A DNA stretch of 64,000 bases from Culex pipiens pallens (GCF_016801865.2 NC_068938.1:90358221-90422220); one strand, 5' to 3'. Counted from the first letter of the stretch, positions 34,462 to 45,620 are shown. Notes: a model not told the origin generated them from the letters alone. Made by a program: numbers and translations.

Positions 34462-34734
34462 GAAAAAACGAAACTAACTGTATTAAAAAAATATTCCAAA
34501 AACAACCTATTCTTGATTGTAGTGATATTTTTGTGAGTTTTTCCATTCTTTCAAACATAAGCAGTTCTTTTATAAAAATATCAATTTCTTACATATTTGA
34601 GGTGTTATTTTTATTTAAAAAAACTAACTTAATCCACCTATGTGGTTGGAGCCTTCCTCACTTATTACCAACAATGGCTGATATGATGGAATTGTACAAA
34701 AATTTCATCTATTTTTTAGATCCGGAATAAAAAA

Positions 34735-35373
34735 GCACATAAATATCACTTAAGTGGCCATACCTCGAGACAGGATTGCCAGATCATCAATGTTCTGGAC
34801 TCGTTGGAAAGGTCCTTTGATAACCTAACCAACGATGGGTCGGATGGTGGATCCGGACATAGTTTACATACATTTAAGTGAGATCCGGCTTCCAAACAGT
34901 ACATCAATATCACTTAAGTGGCCATATCTCGAGACAGGGTTGCCAGATCTTCAATGTTTTGGACTCGTTGGAAAGGTTTTTTGATAATCTAACCAACGAT
35001 GGGTGGGATGGTGGATCCGGACATAGTTTACATACATCCAACTTCAAAAAAGTACATAAATGTCATTTAAGTGACCATATCTCGAGGCAGGGTTGCCAGA
35101 TCTTCAATGTTTTGGACTCGTTGGAAAGGTCTTTTGATAATCTAACCAACGATGGGTCGGATTTTGGACCCGGACTTAGTTTACATACATTTAAGTGAGA
35201 TCCGGCTCCCAAAAAGTACATCAATATCACTTAAGTGGCCATATTTCGAGACAGGGTTGCCAGATCTTCAATGTTTTATGCTCGTTGGAAAGGTTTTTTG
35301 ATAACCTAACCAACGATGGGTCGGATGGTGGACCCGGACATAGTTTACATACATTTAAGTGAGATCCGGATAT
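34735..35373. repeat. Four tandem copies of a 164-bp unit
   Basis: The motif CACTTAAGTGGCC (or a close variant) starts at 34747, 34911, 35064 and 35228, a spacing of 164, 153 and 164. Each unit continues with CTCGAGACAGGGTTGCCAGA, GGACTCGTTGGAAAGG and AACCAACGATGGGT. One unit is about 11 nt shorter. The array is part of the repeat element closing with GAGGAAGGC at 35690. Confidence 0.92.
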
Positions 35374-35747
35374 ATGTGAAAACACATTTTTATACATAAC
35401 TTTTGAACTACTTATCGAAACTTCAATTTGTATAAAACTCGATCTATGGGACCCTAAACCAAGTCGAATGCAACAGGTTCGGGTCAAATCGGTTCAGCCA
35501 GTGCTGAGAAACATGAGCTAGTTTGTTGGTCACATACATACATACACACACACATACACACACACATACACACACACATTTGTTCAGTTTTCGATTATGA
35601 GTCGATATGTATACATGAAGGTGGGTCTACGACGTTTTTATACAAAGTTCATTTTCAGAGCAGGATTATAGCCTTACCTCAGTGAGGAAGGCAAAAAACC
35701 TATTCTTGATTGTCATAATATTTTTGAGAGTTTTTCCATTAAATCTG
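35374..35747. repeat. Repeat element 3' part with CA microsatellite
   Basis: An ACACACATAC-type microsatellite at about 35535-35578 is followed by ATGAAGGTGGGTCTACGA and the terminal CTCAGTGAGGAAGGCAAAA. The same terminal block recurs at 36810-36910. No coding sequence. Confidence 0.7.
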
Positions 35748-35900
35748 TTGGAAGTCAACCCTAAGTGCAGCCCTGGTGATTAGATTTAGTTAGCTTTAGG
35801 CGCAGTAGGCTTTGCCATGCGCATTCTTTTATATAAACACCACCCACTCTGTGTTAACCCTCTTTCCCCGAATAAACACCAACTCGTCAATATAATATCA
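35748..35900 (+). mobile_element. Candidate solo LTR
   Basis: A block starting TGTTGGAAG and containing TATATAAAC (about 35832), then AATAAA (about 35872), interrupts a repeat that is intact at 34499-34560 and 35970-36040 (CTATTCTTGATTGT ... TTTTTCCATT ... AACATGAGCAG). Promoter-like TATA, a poly(A) signal and a TG start fit a short LTR. Flanking AAATC and ATATC could be a 5-bp duplication with one difference. No internal retroviral-type genes are present. Confidence 0.5.
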
Positions 35901-36510
35901 AACATGAGCAGTTCTTTGAAAAAAAAGTTCAACTTCTTACATATTTTGGCTATTTTATTTTAAAAAAAGCAACCTATTCTTGATTGTCATAATATTATTG
36001 TGAATTTTTCCATTCTTTTTAACATGAGCAGTTCTTCAAAAGAAAAAGTTTTAACGGTTTTTTTTTTCTAAATAATACTGATAAAATATTTTATAAGTTT
36101 TTATTTTATCCATAAAACAAATAGAAGGAATATTTTAGTGATTTTTCATTTCTTTCAAATGTAAACAGTTCCGAAACATGAAAAGTCTTGCTTATTAAAT
36201 ATTGTTGCAGGTCTTCTATCCTTATTCAATCTATTCTTCATGTTAAAATTAGATCCTTAGAAAAACTGATATCAAAAATATAGCTGTATATATAAAAAAA
36301 TCTATCGTATTTATTTATATTTTAAAAGATAACCCCTCTCCCCCTCCTTTTTCAAAAAGTCTCGAACATTCCGGCGGCAAGTTTTTATTGAGAAGACCTC
36401 TAAATTTTCAAGAATATAGGAATGAAATTAATGAAAACCTTTCAAAACACCTTTCCATAGCTGTTTTTCAATATTTATGCATTAAGACTCACATCAAAAG
36501 TTTTTTTTTA

Positions 36511-36642
36511 ATTCGACGTTTTGTCCATTCGACCTTTTGTCCACTTTAGTCCTTTTGTCTATTCGACCATTTGTCCATTCGACCTTTTGGCATTGGACCT
36601 TTTGTCCATTCGACCTTTTGTCTTTCGACCTTTTGTCATACA
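36511..36642 (-). repeat. Minisatellite, inverse of the 34.3 kb array
   Basis: Repeated TTCGACCTTTTGTCCA units are the reverse complement of those at 34316-34461, and the flank (CGAAATTTATATGCAG) resembles the inverted flank of the first array. The two arrays face each other 2.05 kb apart. Confidence 0.9.
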
Positions 36643-36914
36643 TTCGAAATTTATATGCAGCATTACTTTTGATGTGCGAAGACGAATCGAATGAGGCTAA
36701 ACCGGTCAAAATCGGCTCAGTCAGTGACGAGATATTCCAGTGACATTGATTCGGTACACATGTCTACATACAGCCAAACACACAGCCATTTGCTCAGCTG
36801 GTGATTCTGAGTCGATATGTATAAATGACGGTGGGTCTACGAGGTTGAATTAAAAAGTTCATTTTTCGAGTGATTTTATAGCCTTTCCTCAGTAAGGTGA
36901 GGAAGGCAAAACAT

Positions 36915-37300
36915 AGTTTGTTACAGCAGTATTAATCGGTAAAAAAAGAGTAGAAAAGCTATGAGAAATAAGAGAATCGAGAGAGATTTTAATAAAATCA
37001 AAATCAAATGGTGGATAATAAACAGAAGAATTAGTGAAAAAGTGGGAATCAGTGTAGCAAAATAAAAACTTAAGATAGTAGCTGAAAATTAAAAGAAGGG
37101 AACCCTGTTCTGTGACGTTCAGGTACATCCACAGCAGTTGACTCAACATACTGCGAATCAAAACAATACCGTCTACAATCAGAAATTACTTCCCTTTCCC
37201 ACATTGACGCGCTCCTTTCTTCTAGCCGTCTCGACTCTGACCCTCGCTGGTCAAAGGTTTACGAGCTGTTTCCACAGGCCACCAGCTAGAGGACAGTTTA
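36915..37300. repeat. Second copy of the 30.7-31.0 kb repeat, right piece
   Basis: It parallels 30760-31060: GTGGATAATAAACAGAAG, CAGGTACATCCACAGCAG, CAATACCGTCTACAATC, and CTGACCCTCGCTGGTCAAAG with the adjoining GTTTACGAG. It completes the copy begun at 33349, interrupted by about 3 kb of nested repeats. Confidence 0.82.
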
Positions 37301-38000
37301 CATAAGGTGTGAGAGGGATACACTCTTGTTTACACCCTAATGAAACGGAAGGCATGATATTTCCCATTTGCAGAAACAGCAAGCTGAGAAAAATGCTAAC
37401 AAAATGCATTTCTTGCAGTTCACGCAAACATAGGCAGTATAGACCTACATTATCAGGGAGTGTTCGGATAAATGGAAATAGCCAAATAAATTTTTACTCT
37501 GGTACATTTTTAATTTGACTAACCAAGGTACAATTAGAAGATGTAAAATAAATTCTAAACTAAATTTTAGAGTTAAAACGTTACTCAAAAATGTATGGCA
37601 AATTATATTTTTTTGTAGAGGATGTTAAATCAATTTATTAATTAGATCAAGAACATCAATCAAAAATTAATTCATTATAAGTAGATCAATTAAGTTTAAT
37701 TGTTTAAAACTTTGGGAATGACATACTTTGAATAAATCACATATCAGTTTGTGGTTAAATACTATTGCTAAAATTGTAATTCACATTGATTGGTGCAGAA
37801 AAAAGCGAACATTCAACGATAAATTAAGAATTTAGCATAAATTGCTCGAGGTGCTCTTTGTTCTTTAATTCTATACTGTAGTTTGGTAAAGTGCGTTTAA
37901 ATTAAAATTCTCTAGTTTGAAAATACTGCAAACGAAATCATAAAAAGTGCATCTATCAAATTAAACAACACCGAAACTTTTTAAATTTTCGGAAGCGTGT
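37301..38000 (-). other. AT-rich region including the OGFOD3 3' UTR
   Basis: No coding frame of note. An AATAAA on the minus strand (plus 37634-37639) is the nearest plausible poly(A) signal for OGFOD3 and would give a 3' UTR of about 370 nt. Confidence 0.45.
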
Positions 38001-39051
38001 CTAAGGTTCTTCATCTTCCTCGATGAAGAACTGCGGATCGGCCATGGCATGTTCACTGTTACAGGTAAAGGAGATCGTAATCGCGTACCGCATCCCGTTC
38101 GTAACCTGCTCCACGTGGTGCAAATTCTCGGCCCCGGAGGTGAACCCACTGACGCGGCCCCGCTTAGGTTCGATGTAAACGTTCGTTTTGTTGTGCTTAC
38201 CGTCACTGTCGATGAACACGAAGCGGCCACCGTTGAAGTCCCTGCCGTAATCCGCCAGGTATAGCAGCGTCGTGTAGTGGAAGGCCGGCCAAGTTTCCTT
38301 GTCCACGTGCGGGTGCCAGTATTCATCGTGGATGGTTTTGGCCGTTTCGTTGGTGAGGCGCGAGAAAAACGTCGGATGGGTCAGGTGCAGGGAATCTTTG
38401 TTGAGTTTGAACTGTTCGCTGACCGCTTCGCGAACTTTTTCCTTGACATGCTTGTAGGTGTTGATGAGTTCCGCGGTGAAGATTTGCTTTGCCTCCGGAA
38501 TCTTGTAGATGTTGACAAACTGGCTTTCCTTCGAGAGAGCCCCCGAATGAAGGTCCAATATGGAAGCACCACCGGAACTTCCTCCGAAGCGGAAGCCCTG
38601 CTTGGCAAGATTTAACAGAATGTCAACCTCGGCACCGCCAACGATCTTGTCGCTCACGAATCGCCCACAGTGCGCCGGAATGCAACCAGAGTATTTGGCG
38701 ATTTCCTCAAAGAATGGCTTCGAACAGTCCAACTTTTGCGAACGTAGTTCCAGCGTCTCGCGCTGCGTCGCAAACTTCTTTTCCCTGGTTCGGAAGGTAG
38801 TAAAGTAGACAACAACGCAAATCCCCACAATCAGCACCAGCCGTGCCCACATCCGGTGATGTTGCGCTTGCGAAACCTGACCGGAACTGCTCTGGGGAAC
38901 CTTCCTACAGAAAAGAAAACAAACCCATGAAAAAATATCCATCCCTTCCCACATCTGAAAAAAAAACTCCTTCAACATACACCTTCCGAGGCTTCCCATC
39001 GCCGCCGCCGCCGGAACTTTTCTTCCGCTGGCGTACGCCCGACTCGCTCAT
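38001..39051 (-). CDS. OGFOD3: 2-oxoglutarate/Fe(II) oxygenase, OGFOD3-like
   Basis: Predicted type II membrane protein of the prolyl-4-hydroxylase-like dioxygenase superfamily; the substrate of OGFOD3 proteins is unknown. Two coding exons on the minus strand, 39051-38981 and 38904-38001, join across a 76-nt intron (donor GTATGT, acceptor TTTTCTGTAG). They give 324 residues, close to the roughly 320 of animal OGFOD3. Residues 1-43 are a Lys/Gly/Ser-rich cytosolic tail. A single transmembrane segment lies at about 44-61, and the lumenal domain follows. The iron ligands fit His223-x-Asp225 (in WHPHVDKE) and His286 (LHHVEQV); Arg296 (MRYAITISF) would hold 2-oxoglutarate. The start ATG at 39051-39049 is the only one giving this exon pairing. 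A frame open through the intron suggests a longer single-exon product, but that would skip the Lys-rich N-terminus. A hairpin transposon lies 300 bp upstream. Confidence 0.9.
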
Positions 39052-39357
39052 TGTCCACACAATTTTGACGGCTTGCTTTTGGAACGGGATCCACCGGAGA
39101 AAATGAAAACACGAAATGATTTTTCTTTCGCACTTGGCAGGATTACGCGAATCAATCGATAATCGCGGGACCAGGATCAGCACCACGACTGTCACTCGCG
39201 CTGATGGAAACGTCACTAACACAAGCGAACGTTTAATCAGCCGGCAAAGGTGGCGCAGATGTGTTGGTGATTTGTTTTGGTTTTCCTGCACGTTTATGCG
39301 AAACCAGACAGATTAATTTGGCAAGTATTTCGAAAGTTTTTTTTTTAATATAATTTC

Positions 39358-39500
39358 AAGCAAAACAATGAGATTGGACCAATGGGAGATTGTAAACACA
39401 GAGTGTATCCTTATCACGTCAGTTTATGTTTGAATTAGGAGTTAGCAGGATACACGACAAGTTTACAATCTCACATTGGCCCATTAACATTGTTTTGCTT
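39358..39500. mobile_element. Hairpin MITE upstream of OGFOD3
   Basis: Arms 39358-39411 and 39447-39500 (54 nt each, about 10 mismatches) are inverted: AAGCAAAACAATG at one end and CATTGTTTTGCTT at the other, with GAGATTGTAAAC and GTTTACAATCTC inside. The spacer is 35 nt. It lies about 300 bp upstream of the OGFOD3 start, so it may sit in or near the promoter. Confidence 0.9.
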
Positions 39501-39559
39501 CATTTTACATTGCGCATGCCAAACTTTCAATATTACGCCCTTTTGAAATGTTAGTCTTG

Positions 39560-40078
39560 ATTAAAAAAATATTTTTTTCGAAAAGATCGTAAAATTTCAC
39601 GAATGTTTCATATTTTAACATTGAAAATCGGACCATTTTTTGCGACCAGTATTTCAATTTTTCGAAAAAAAATCAGTATTGATTCAAAAATTCATAACTC
39701 GGTCAAATTTTTATTTGCCCATTCTGGAAATTTCTGAAAAGTTGGCATTTTATGGTCCCTAAAACATATAACAAAAATTATGTTTTTTTGCAAATCAAGT
39801 TTTAGTGACAAAAAGTAAAATAAAAAATCAACCAAAACAATTTCACCGTGTATCATATTTTTTCAGTGTAGTCCTTATCCATACCTATGTACAACTTTGC
39901 CGAAGACACCAAATCGATCAAAAAATTCCTTCCAAAGATACAGATTTTTGAATTTTTGTATGGACAGCTGGCAAATTTGTATGGAAAATTATATGGACAA
40001 ACTAATGATGCAAAATGGCTTCTTTGGGCACCAAAAAAGTTTCAGCCGGATAAAAAAATACAAAAAAAATCGAATGAC
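39560..40078. repeat. Partial copy of the 11.3-12.2 kb MITE family
   Basis: It contains AAGTTTTAGTGACAAAAAGT, then CTAATGATGCAAAATGGCTTC and the CACCAAAAAAGTTTCAGCCGG end, all matching one half of the 11290-12247 element. The opposite end is missing. Confidence 0.82.
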
Positions 40079-40754
40079 CGAAATCTCAGAGAACTGCTCA
40101 ACAGGGGTGTTTTGAAAAAATGACGAAAATCGCAAAACTCTCCAAATTTAGCTTGATCAGAAAAAGTCGGTTTCGAATTAGTACTTTTTTGTGTACAGTT
40201 GAGGCGAAATATATATGAGACATTTGTGCGATCATGGCTAAGCCCGCACCATCCTCTATCGAAGGTTTCCGCATCCAAGTCCTGGCAGCGGCCGCGTTCG
40301 GTTTTGATAGTTGTTGTGGACCTCCACTCACCGTAATCACCAAAACGTTTGTTTACATTTTGGACTTAGGCGAACACGGTTACACGAGAACGACAAAGTG
40401 AAAGAAATTTTACAGTCGAATTAAAAGTGAAAACTTTTAAATCAGTGAGCAATGAGATTTTCAAAAACTGTAGCAGTAAAAGTTTTCATTTTCAAAAGAA
40501 GAAAAAAACTTTTATTGTAGCAAATTTTAACAACTTTTTAATTCTAAAGTAAGTTACTTTTGTAATTACCGTAATATTTTTTTGTGTGTAAGAATTTTCT
40601 CTTTTGTATATGTCCCATGCCAATAGAGATCTCCACGGTTTCTCTCACGCACACCATGATTTCGTGTTAGTATTTGTATTTAAAGTATTGTTTTGGTTTT
40701 GATCGATTGTGATTGGCTGAATTCCAAGCAGCTGATTTTGTTTACACTATTTTT
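40079..40754. other. Spacer with no recognised gene
   Basis: A GC-richer 150 bp (40225-40375) contains GCGGCCGC and a minus-strand GTGAGT, but no supported exon. The rest is AT-rich. Confidence 0.35.
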
Positions 40755-40886
40755 ACGCAGACATGGGCAAATCGAGTAGACAAATCGCCTGTAAAAACCA
40801 GCTGTTTACCACGTGCTTCTGGTATAACGAAGACACAGCTGATTTTGACAGACGAATCATTCTACTCAATTTGCCTATGTCTGCGT
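40755..40886. mobile_element. 132-bp hairpin MITE
   Basis: ACGCAGACATGGGCAAATCG at 40755 and its inverse GCCTATGTCTGCGT ending 40886 form 26-nt terminal inverted repeats with two mismatches. Sub-terminal pairs containing CAGCTG strengthen the fold. It is too small to encode protein. Confidence 0.85.
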
Positions 40887-41960
40887 GTAATTTTTTTTAC
40901 AAACTAACACACTCTCGCGCGTTGAATGCTCTATATGACGGAAGGTAATTATCATTGCAAATCAATGCACCTAAACAAAATCTTCTTGGAATGCTTATGG
41001 GGTCCTTTTGAACTATAATATGTTACCTGTGGATTTTTCAATTTTAAGTTTTTTCATATATTTTGATGGAGGCGCACGATCGTTCATAAAGCTTCGTTTG
41101 CATAGAAGCGAGCGGCCAAAAATATTTTTTTACTTTTTTGTGTTGTTTGTACTCATTATAATAAAAACAAATGAAAGTTGATATTTTTTCAAAAAAAAAA
41201 GTTAAATTTTCGTTTTTTTTCATATATTTGAGCCCACATGCAATATTCTTGCTCTGTCTATTTGATGCACGAAATGGCGGCTTATGCTATGTTATAGTTT
41301 CTGGTTTACTTTCAACCCCCCCTCCCCTTCCTCTTAAGTTAAAATCCACCTCTCTTTGAAGACCCCCTCTTCTCCCCCACCAAATAAAATAACGGTGTTT
41401 GTGGTGTTTTAGAAATTTAGACAGTTTATGGTACTTCTTCTATGGGCTTTTGTAAACCTCGTGTTAAAGCTACAGAACAACATGCGTAGTTTTTCCCTGA
41501 GTTGATCATCGGATGGTTCTGCAATGTTGTAATTCTTACAAATATACTCGAAAGCAGTTCTCACGTTTTCAGACTAGTGCTTCGTTATATCGTAGAGGGA
41601 CACTACGGTATTATTATCCATATTTTCAAAAGAACACAGCAACTAACTGATATGAATATTCGAAGAGTTGTTTCTGTAAAATACTAAGCAAAGGTATTTC
41701 GAATTTTATAAAACGTACCCAAGTACCAACAGTCATGAATATCAAATCAATTTTAAAACATACATAGCACGACGACACGACAAGCCACTCGGCTCCAAAA
41801 AGTGGGTACCAAATCGGCTTACCCCTCCAGTTCCTCGGGAACTGGAAATGCCAAACTGGAAACGTCAAACAATTTTTTAAAAAAAATCTTGAATTTGGCT
41901 GCACTGGCTTGGTGACGGCGAGAAATGTCATTTTTGAAAAATAAACAACAGCCTTCTTCG
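40887..41960. other. AT-rich region with no recognised gene
   Basis: No domain-bearing frame is visible. Short CT-rich stretches (41310-41380) occur. Nothing further can be supported. Confidence 0.35.
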
Positions 41961-42202
41961 GCGACCGGTTGCTGATCTGGGAGGAGCGTGACTTCCCGCG
42001 GCTTTTCGTCTGTGGCAGGGCCACGTCCGGTACCGTTGGCCAACCTACGATAGTGTACCCACCACTGGTCATCTTGACGATACACGCCGCTGTTGATACG
42101 ACGCCGCGTAGTGGGGCAGTGGGCGGATTTATTTCCGACCCTAGGCGGAACGAGTGTAGGATAAGCAACGTCGATATTGACGGGTTTCCATCGTTGGCCA
42201 TG
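41961..42202 (-). pseudogene. Coding-like fragment, unknown identity
   Basis: A minus-strand open frame starting at ATG 42202-42200 (MANDGNPSIS...) has GC and codon texture closer to the real genes than to the surrounding DNA. A second frame across the same bases (DDQWWVHYRRL...) is also open, so a frameshift is possible. I recognise no family. It may be an exon of an unrecognised gene or a decayed retrocopy. The frame continues to about 41626 through AT-rich sequence, which is probably not coding. Confidence 0.25.
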
Positions 42203-42354
42203 CTAGAGTACGGGAATTTCCGAGGTGAGCACAAGTTCAACTGTGAAATTTGTTGATCGACTGGTCGGGGAGGAATCGATAGAATTTAGTAAAACTTTTT
42301 ATTAATATATTTTTTTTTCCACTTGTGGAATCAGCGTCCGGTTAGGCACACACT

Positions 42355-42540
42355 TTGACGGAGAACATCGAGAAGGACGGCGAGAAGATTTGTGCTGATC
42401 CACCGTTGGATGTGGCTCTGCAGGAGAAGATCCCCCATCCGGAGTACGACGAACTGGATGAGCAGAAAAAACATCCCGCACTGGTCGTCAAAGTTCACCC
42501 GCTGGTGTTACAGCAAACCGTGCCCAGGGCACGACCGTAG
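42355..42540 (+). pseudogene. Coding-like fragment without ATG
   Basis: A charged 61-residue frame (TENIEKDGEKICADPPLDVA and onward, ending PRARP) opens at a TTG and closes at TAG 42538-42540. The texture is protein-like (many Glu, Lys, Pro codons) but there is no ATG, no acceptor that I trust and no recognised domain. Further broken frames follow to about 42780, including a CxNCGH motif (about 42722). It is probably a remnant. Confidence 0.25.
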
Positions 42541-43039
42541 AGGATAAGCTCGATTCTGACAAGATTACAACATCCAGAAACAGTGGCGATCTTGTTCCGA
42601 ACAAGAACCTGCAGTGAAGCGATCGTTGTTGACACCTCTACTTATCCTTCACCTTTCAACACATCAAGATTGTATCAGCTGGAGGGTAAGGAGCGGCGCA
42701 GTAATGAGTGGTTCAAATGTCAGAACTGCGGACATGTATTTGGATTAGGGGGTGAAAAACTTAAATATAAAAAAATATAACCATTTCAATGATAATAAAT
42801 TAAAAGTTGGGTAATTCCTTCATATTTTTATGCAATAATAAAGGTACATGAATTAATAATGTAAATAAAACATCTTTAAATCAATTGCAAATATTTTATG
42901 TTGAACCTTCTCCACAATCCCCTCCAACACGAGCAGTTTACGACCTGCCCGTCACGTTGGTCCTCCTCACGATCGGCACTAATCGAATACTCCGCCACAT
43001 TCTCCATCGCCCGTACAAACAGGTGGCTGTCCAGGTTTG

Positions 43040-44330
43040 GAACCGCCTTGTAGATGTTTCATTTTCCTGGTAGCTTTGCGGCATGTGCCGCAACCTAGTG
43101 AAAGAGGCTCTCGGCACTCTTGTAGAAATTCGTCGCAAACCGAAGTTCTCCCACCGACAACCTTTTTCTCGGCCGAACGTTCCGACTCCTCGTCCAGACT
43201 GTACCAGCAGGTACCGTATCCGGTCCACCTCCACCTGGTGCGTAAATTTCATTTCATTTCATTCTTGTTTGTACTGGCTTTTCCTCCATGTAGACAAGTT
43301 GGTACCGGCACCATGTCCAACTGGATCTCCTCGCCATCCTAGTCGGGCTGATTTTCTTCTTCCAGTGCGGAAAAGCGGTCGTCGTTGGTTTTCATTTCAC
43401 AGTCCAAATTCCCGGCACTATTGGCGCTACCGAACTTTGCCTTGGCCGACGCCAGCGGATGGGACGCTTTGGTCGTGGTAGTCGATTTGGCCTTGGCCGG
43501 CCGGGCTGGAGGCGTTTCTTCGGCGATAGTTTCGCCATCTTGAAGAAATTGACCAGCTTTGGCTGCTCCAGCATCTCCCGGGTCTTCTCGTTAACGGTGA
43601 CTGCTCCGATACGCTTGATGGGCCGCATCGCCCTCGTAACCCGCCGTGTCTCCGGCGTTGCGGCCATCTTTTCCGTCGTTCTGAAGTCTGTGGAGCGGAT
43701 GGCCGCGGCAACACCTCTTCTTGGAACCGTCTTCTTGGAAGTGCTAAGCTTCCCTTCTTCAGCTGACAGCGAATTACTTTCGCAAACCAGCACTTCTCTC
43801 GCTTTCGGGGGTTTCTTTTCTTTAAACTACTGATCGGGCATTTTACTCGGCCAATATGAGCTAACAAAAGAGGAAGACAGAGAATAAGCAGGAAGCTCCC
43901 GAACCGAAGGAGTAGGAACATATCGAAGAATTTTCATAACCTGTCCCGAACCATCGCCGAAGAGGAAGTGAAGGCCAAAATTTTGCAAAACTTAGGCGCA
44001 GGAAACGGATCGTTCGAAGTGCAAGAAATCTGGAGTGCACTGCCTCTTCTCCAGAGCGGCTTTCTATTTATCCAAGCCGGAAGCAGAAGCGGCGGTCGCT
44101 GGCCTTTTTTCATTCTTTTCGGCCGGTTGACCCGAGGACTTTTCAGGCGGTTTCTCCGAAGGAAAAAAAAAACCAGGAACGTAAACGAAAAACATAAAAA
44201 CAATCAAAACACAAAACAGCTGTTTCCATCGATTGTAAATATTTATCAACAAGCAGTGCTGCGAGAAACATTTATTTCGACGAAAACCGAGGGGTCCATC
44301 AAAGTTACCGTGACTTTGCTGAATCACGGG
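43040..44330 (-). pseudogene. Decayed intronless gene copy, Lys/Pro/Ser-rich protein
   Basis: Read on the minus strand, protein-like segments follow one another with stops and frame changes. PSEKPPEKSSGQPAEKNEK and ATAASASGLDK end at a TAG. A frame beginning MPDQ is stopped at once and then continues KEKKPPKAREVLV, and later VNEKTREMLEQPKLVNFF to about 43500. A shifted frame then reads CEMKTNDDRFSALEEENQPD, a stop, and DGEEIQLD. The composition suggests a nuclear, low-complexity protein. I do not recognise the family. The lack of introns plus the multiple lesions fits a processed pseudogene. Confidence 0.5.
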
Positions 44331-45239
44331 GATTTCACGGAATTCACGGAGGAACCACTTTTTGATTGGGATTTTCCACCGAGTGTCTTGTCGTGTCGTC
44401 GCATAGCAGGTACTTCATTTCTGCCTCCGCAGGTAAATAATGTGCTTTTAACCAAGCGTGTATGCGAAATCAAAATGTTTACAATGGCATAACTCAAAAA
44501 GTGCATATTTGTGCACTTTGAAATTTGGAGACAAGTTAGGACATGGTAAGCTGGAAAATTTTCAGATCGCACAAATGCACACAAAAAAAGTACTTCACTA
44601 ACAAAGTTGAAAAAAACTAAATTTTGAATAAAAAATCATCTTTTTGTATTTTTAGTATATTTTTTAGCCTGTAAGAACATGTTTTGTTAAATGTTACTAA
44701 AAAGTTGAATCAATTACCTTTCTGAATATATACAATGATGCAAGAAAAAATACATAAACAGCTTCACAGTACAACTATGAAAAATATTCAAATTTTTGTC
44801 ATACAACATGCTTTTTCTTTCCATTTTCAACTTTGAAGATCTGCCATTCAATGAATTTTGAACTTACAACCTTCAAACTTCGAGTTTTTCTTAGTTAGAA
44901 TGTTTGTTTTCGAAAAAAAATACCAAAAAAATGATTAGAGTGTGTCGGTTTTTTGATTTGTGGCCGCCTGATACCCCATAGTGGTTTGTGGTGAAGACGC
45001 AAGCCTCCTTTTAAATATATAGAAAATTTTAAATTATAATTATATTATAAAATTCCTTTGTGAAATATTTTCAAGATCACGGATATTTGTAAAGGACCCC
45101 TTAAACGTCCATTCCACGAAGAAAATTCGTAGGTACATTAATTTGCAATAATGTACGTCTTAATAAAAACCAATGGAGCTTTAAAAATAGTTTCGTTAAA
45201 ATTTAGTACATATTAAAAAAAAACAAGGTGACTTTGATA
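44331..45239. other. AT-rich intergenic sequence
   Basis: No gene seen. A short GTGACTTTGATAGTCAC motif at 45229-45245 matches the terminal motif of the 53691-55687 element, so a fragment of that family may have been the target of the SINE that follows. Confidence 0.4.
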
Positions 45240-45247
45240 GTCACTGT

Positions 45248-45620
45248 CAAAAAAATCAAAATCAAATCAAATTATTCGCTCTACAGCATTGCCTTGGCGT
45301 TCTCGATTGCGAGATTCCTACTCGAAACTAGGTGTTCGAAGGCTTGATTGTTGAGGCAATTGCAAACCTCTTTTTACACCTTAGCTTCCATCCACCCCGG
45401 GATTCGAACTGACGACCTTTGGATTGTTAGTCCAACTGCCTACCAGCGATTCCACCGAGACAGGACCCAGGGAGACGACTCCTACACCTGGACTGAGCTA
45501 ACGACCTAACCTTTTTTTTTTTAGGTTAGTTTACTTCCCGTCCGACGGAAGGCGTGATCAGACAAATCTCGTCTCGAAAAATGCCACCGGGACCGTCTGG
45601 GATCGAACCCAGGCCGACTG
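45248..45620 (-). mobile_element. Twin-type SINE with 8-bp target duplication
   Basis: It has the same architecture as 12583-12952: box B GGTTCGATCCC in the first tRNA-like part, GTTCGAATCCC in the second, then the unique part and a tail of TTTGATTTGATT units on the minus strand. GTCACTGT flanks it at 45240-45247 and 45621-45628. An A/T homopolymer expansion (about 45511-45521) sits between the two tRNA-like parts. Confidence 0.9.

Noticed and set aside
34258..34536. Lys/Arg/Ser-rich frames near 34.3 and 36.6 kb
   Set aside because: They are translations of the GACAAAAGGTCGAAT minisatellite.
38905..39291. 128-codon minus frame reading through the OGFOD3 intron
   Set aside because: Only its segment from MSESGVRQ to PRK is used; beyond that it runs into an intron with GTATGT donor and CTGTAG acceptor, and splicing restores the OGFOD3 frame.
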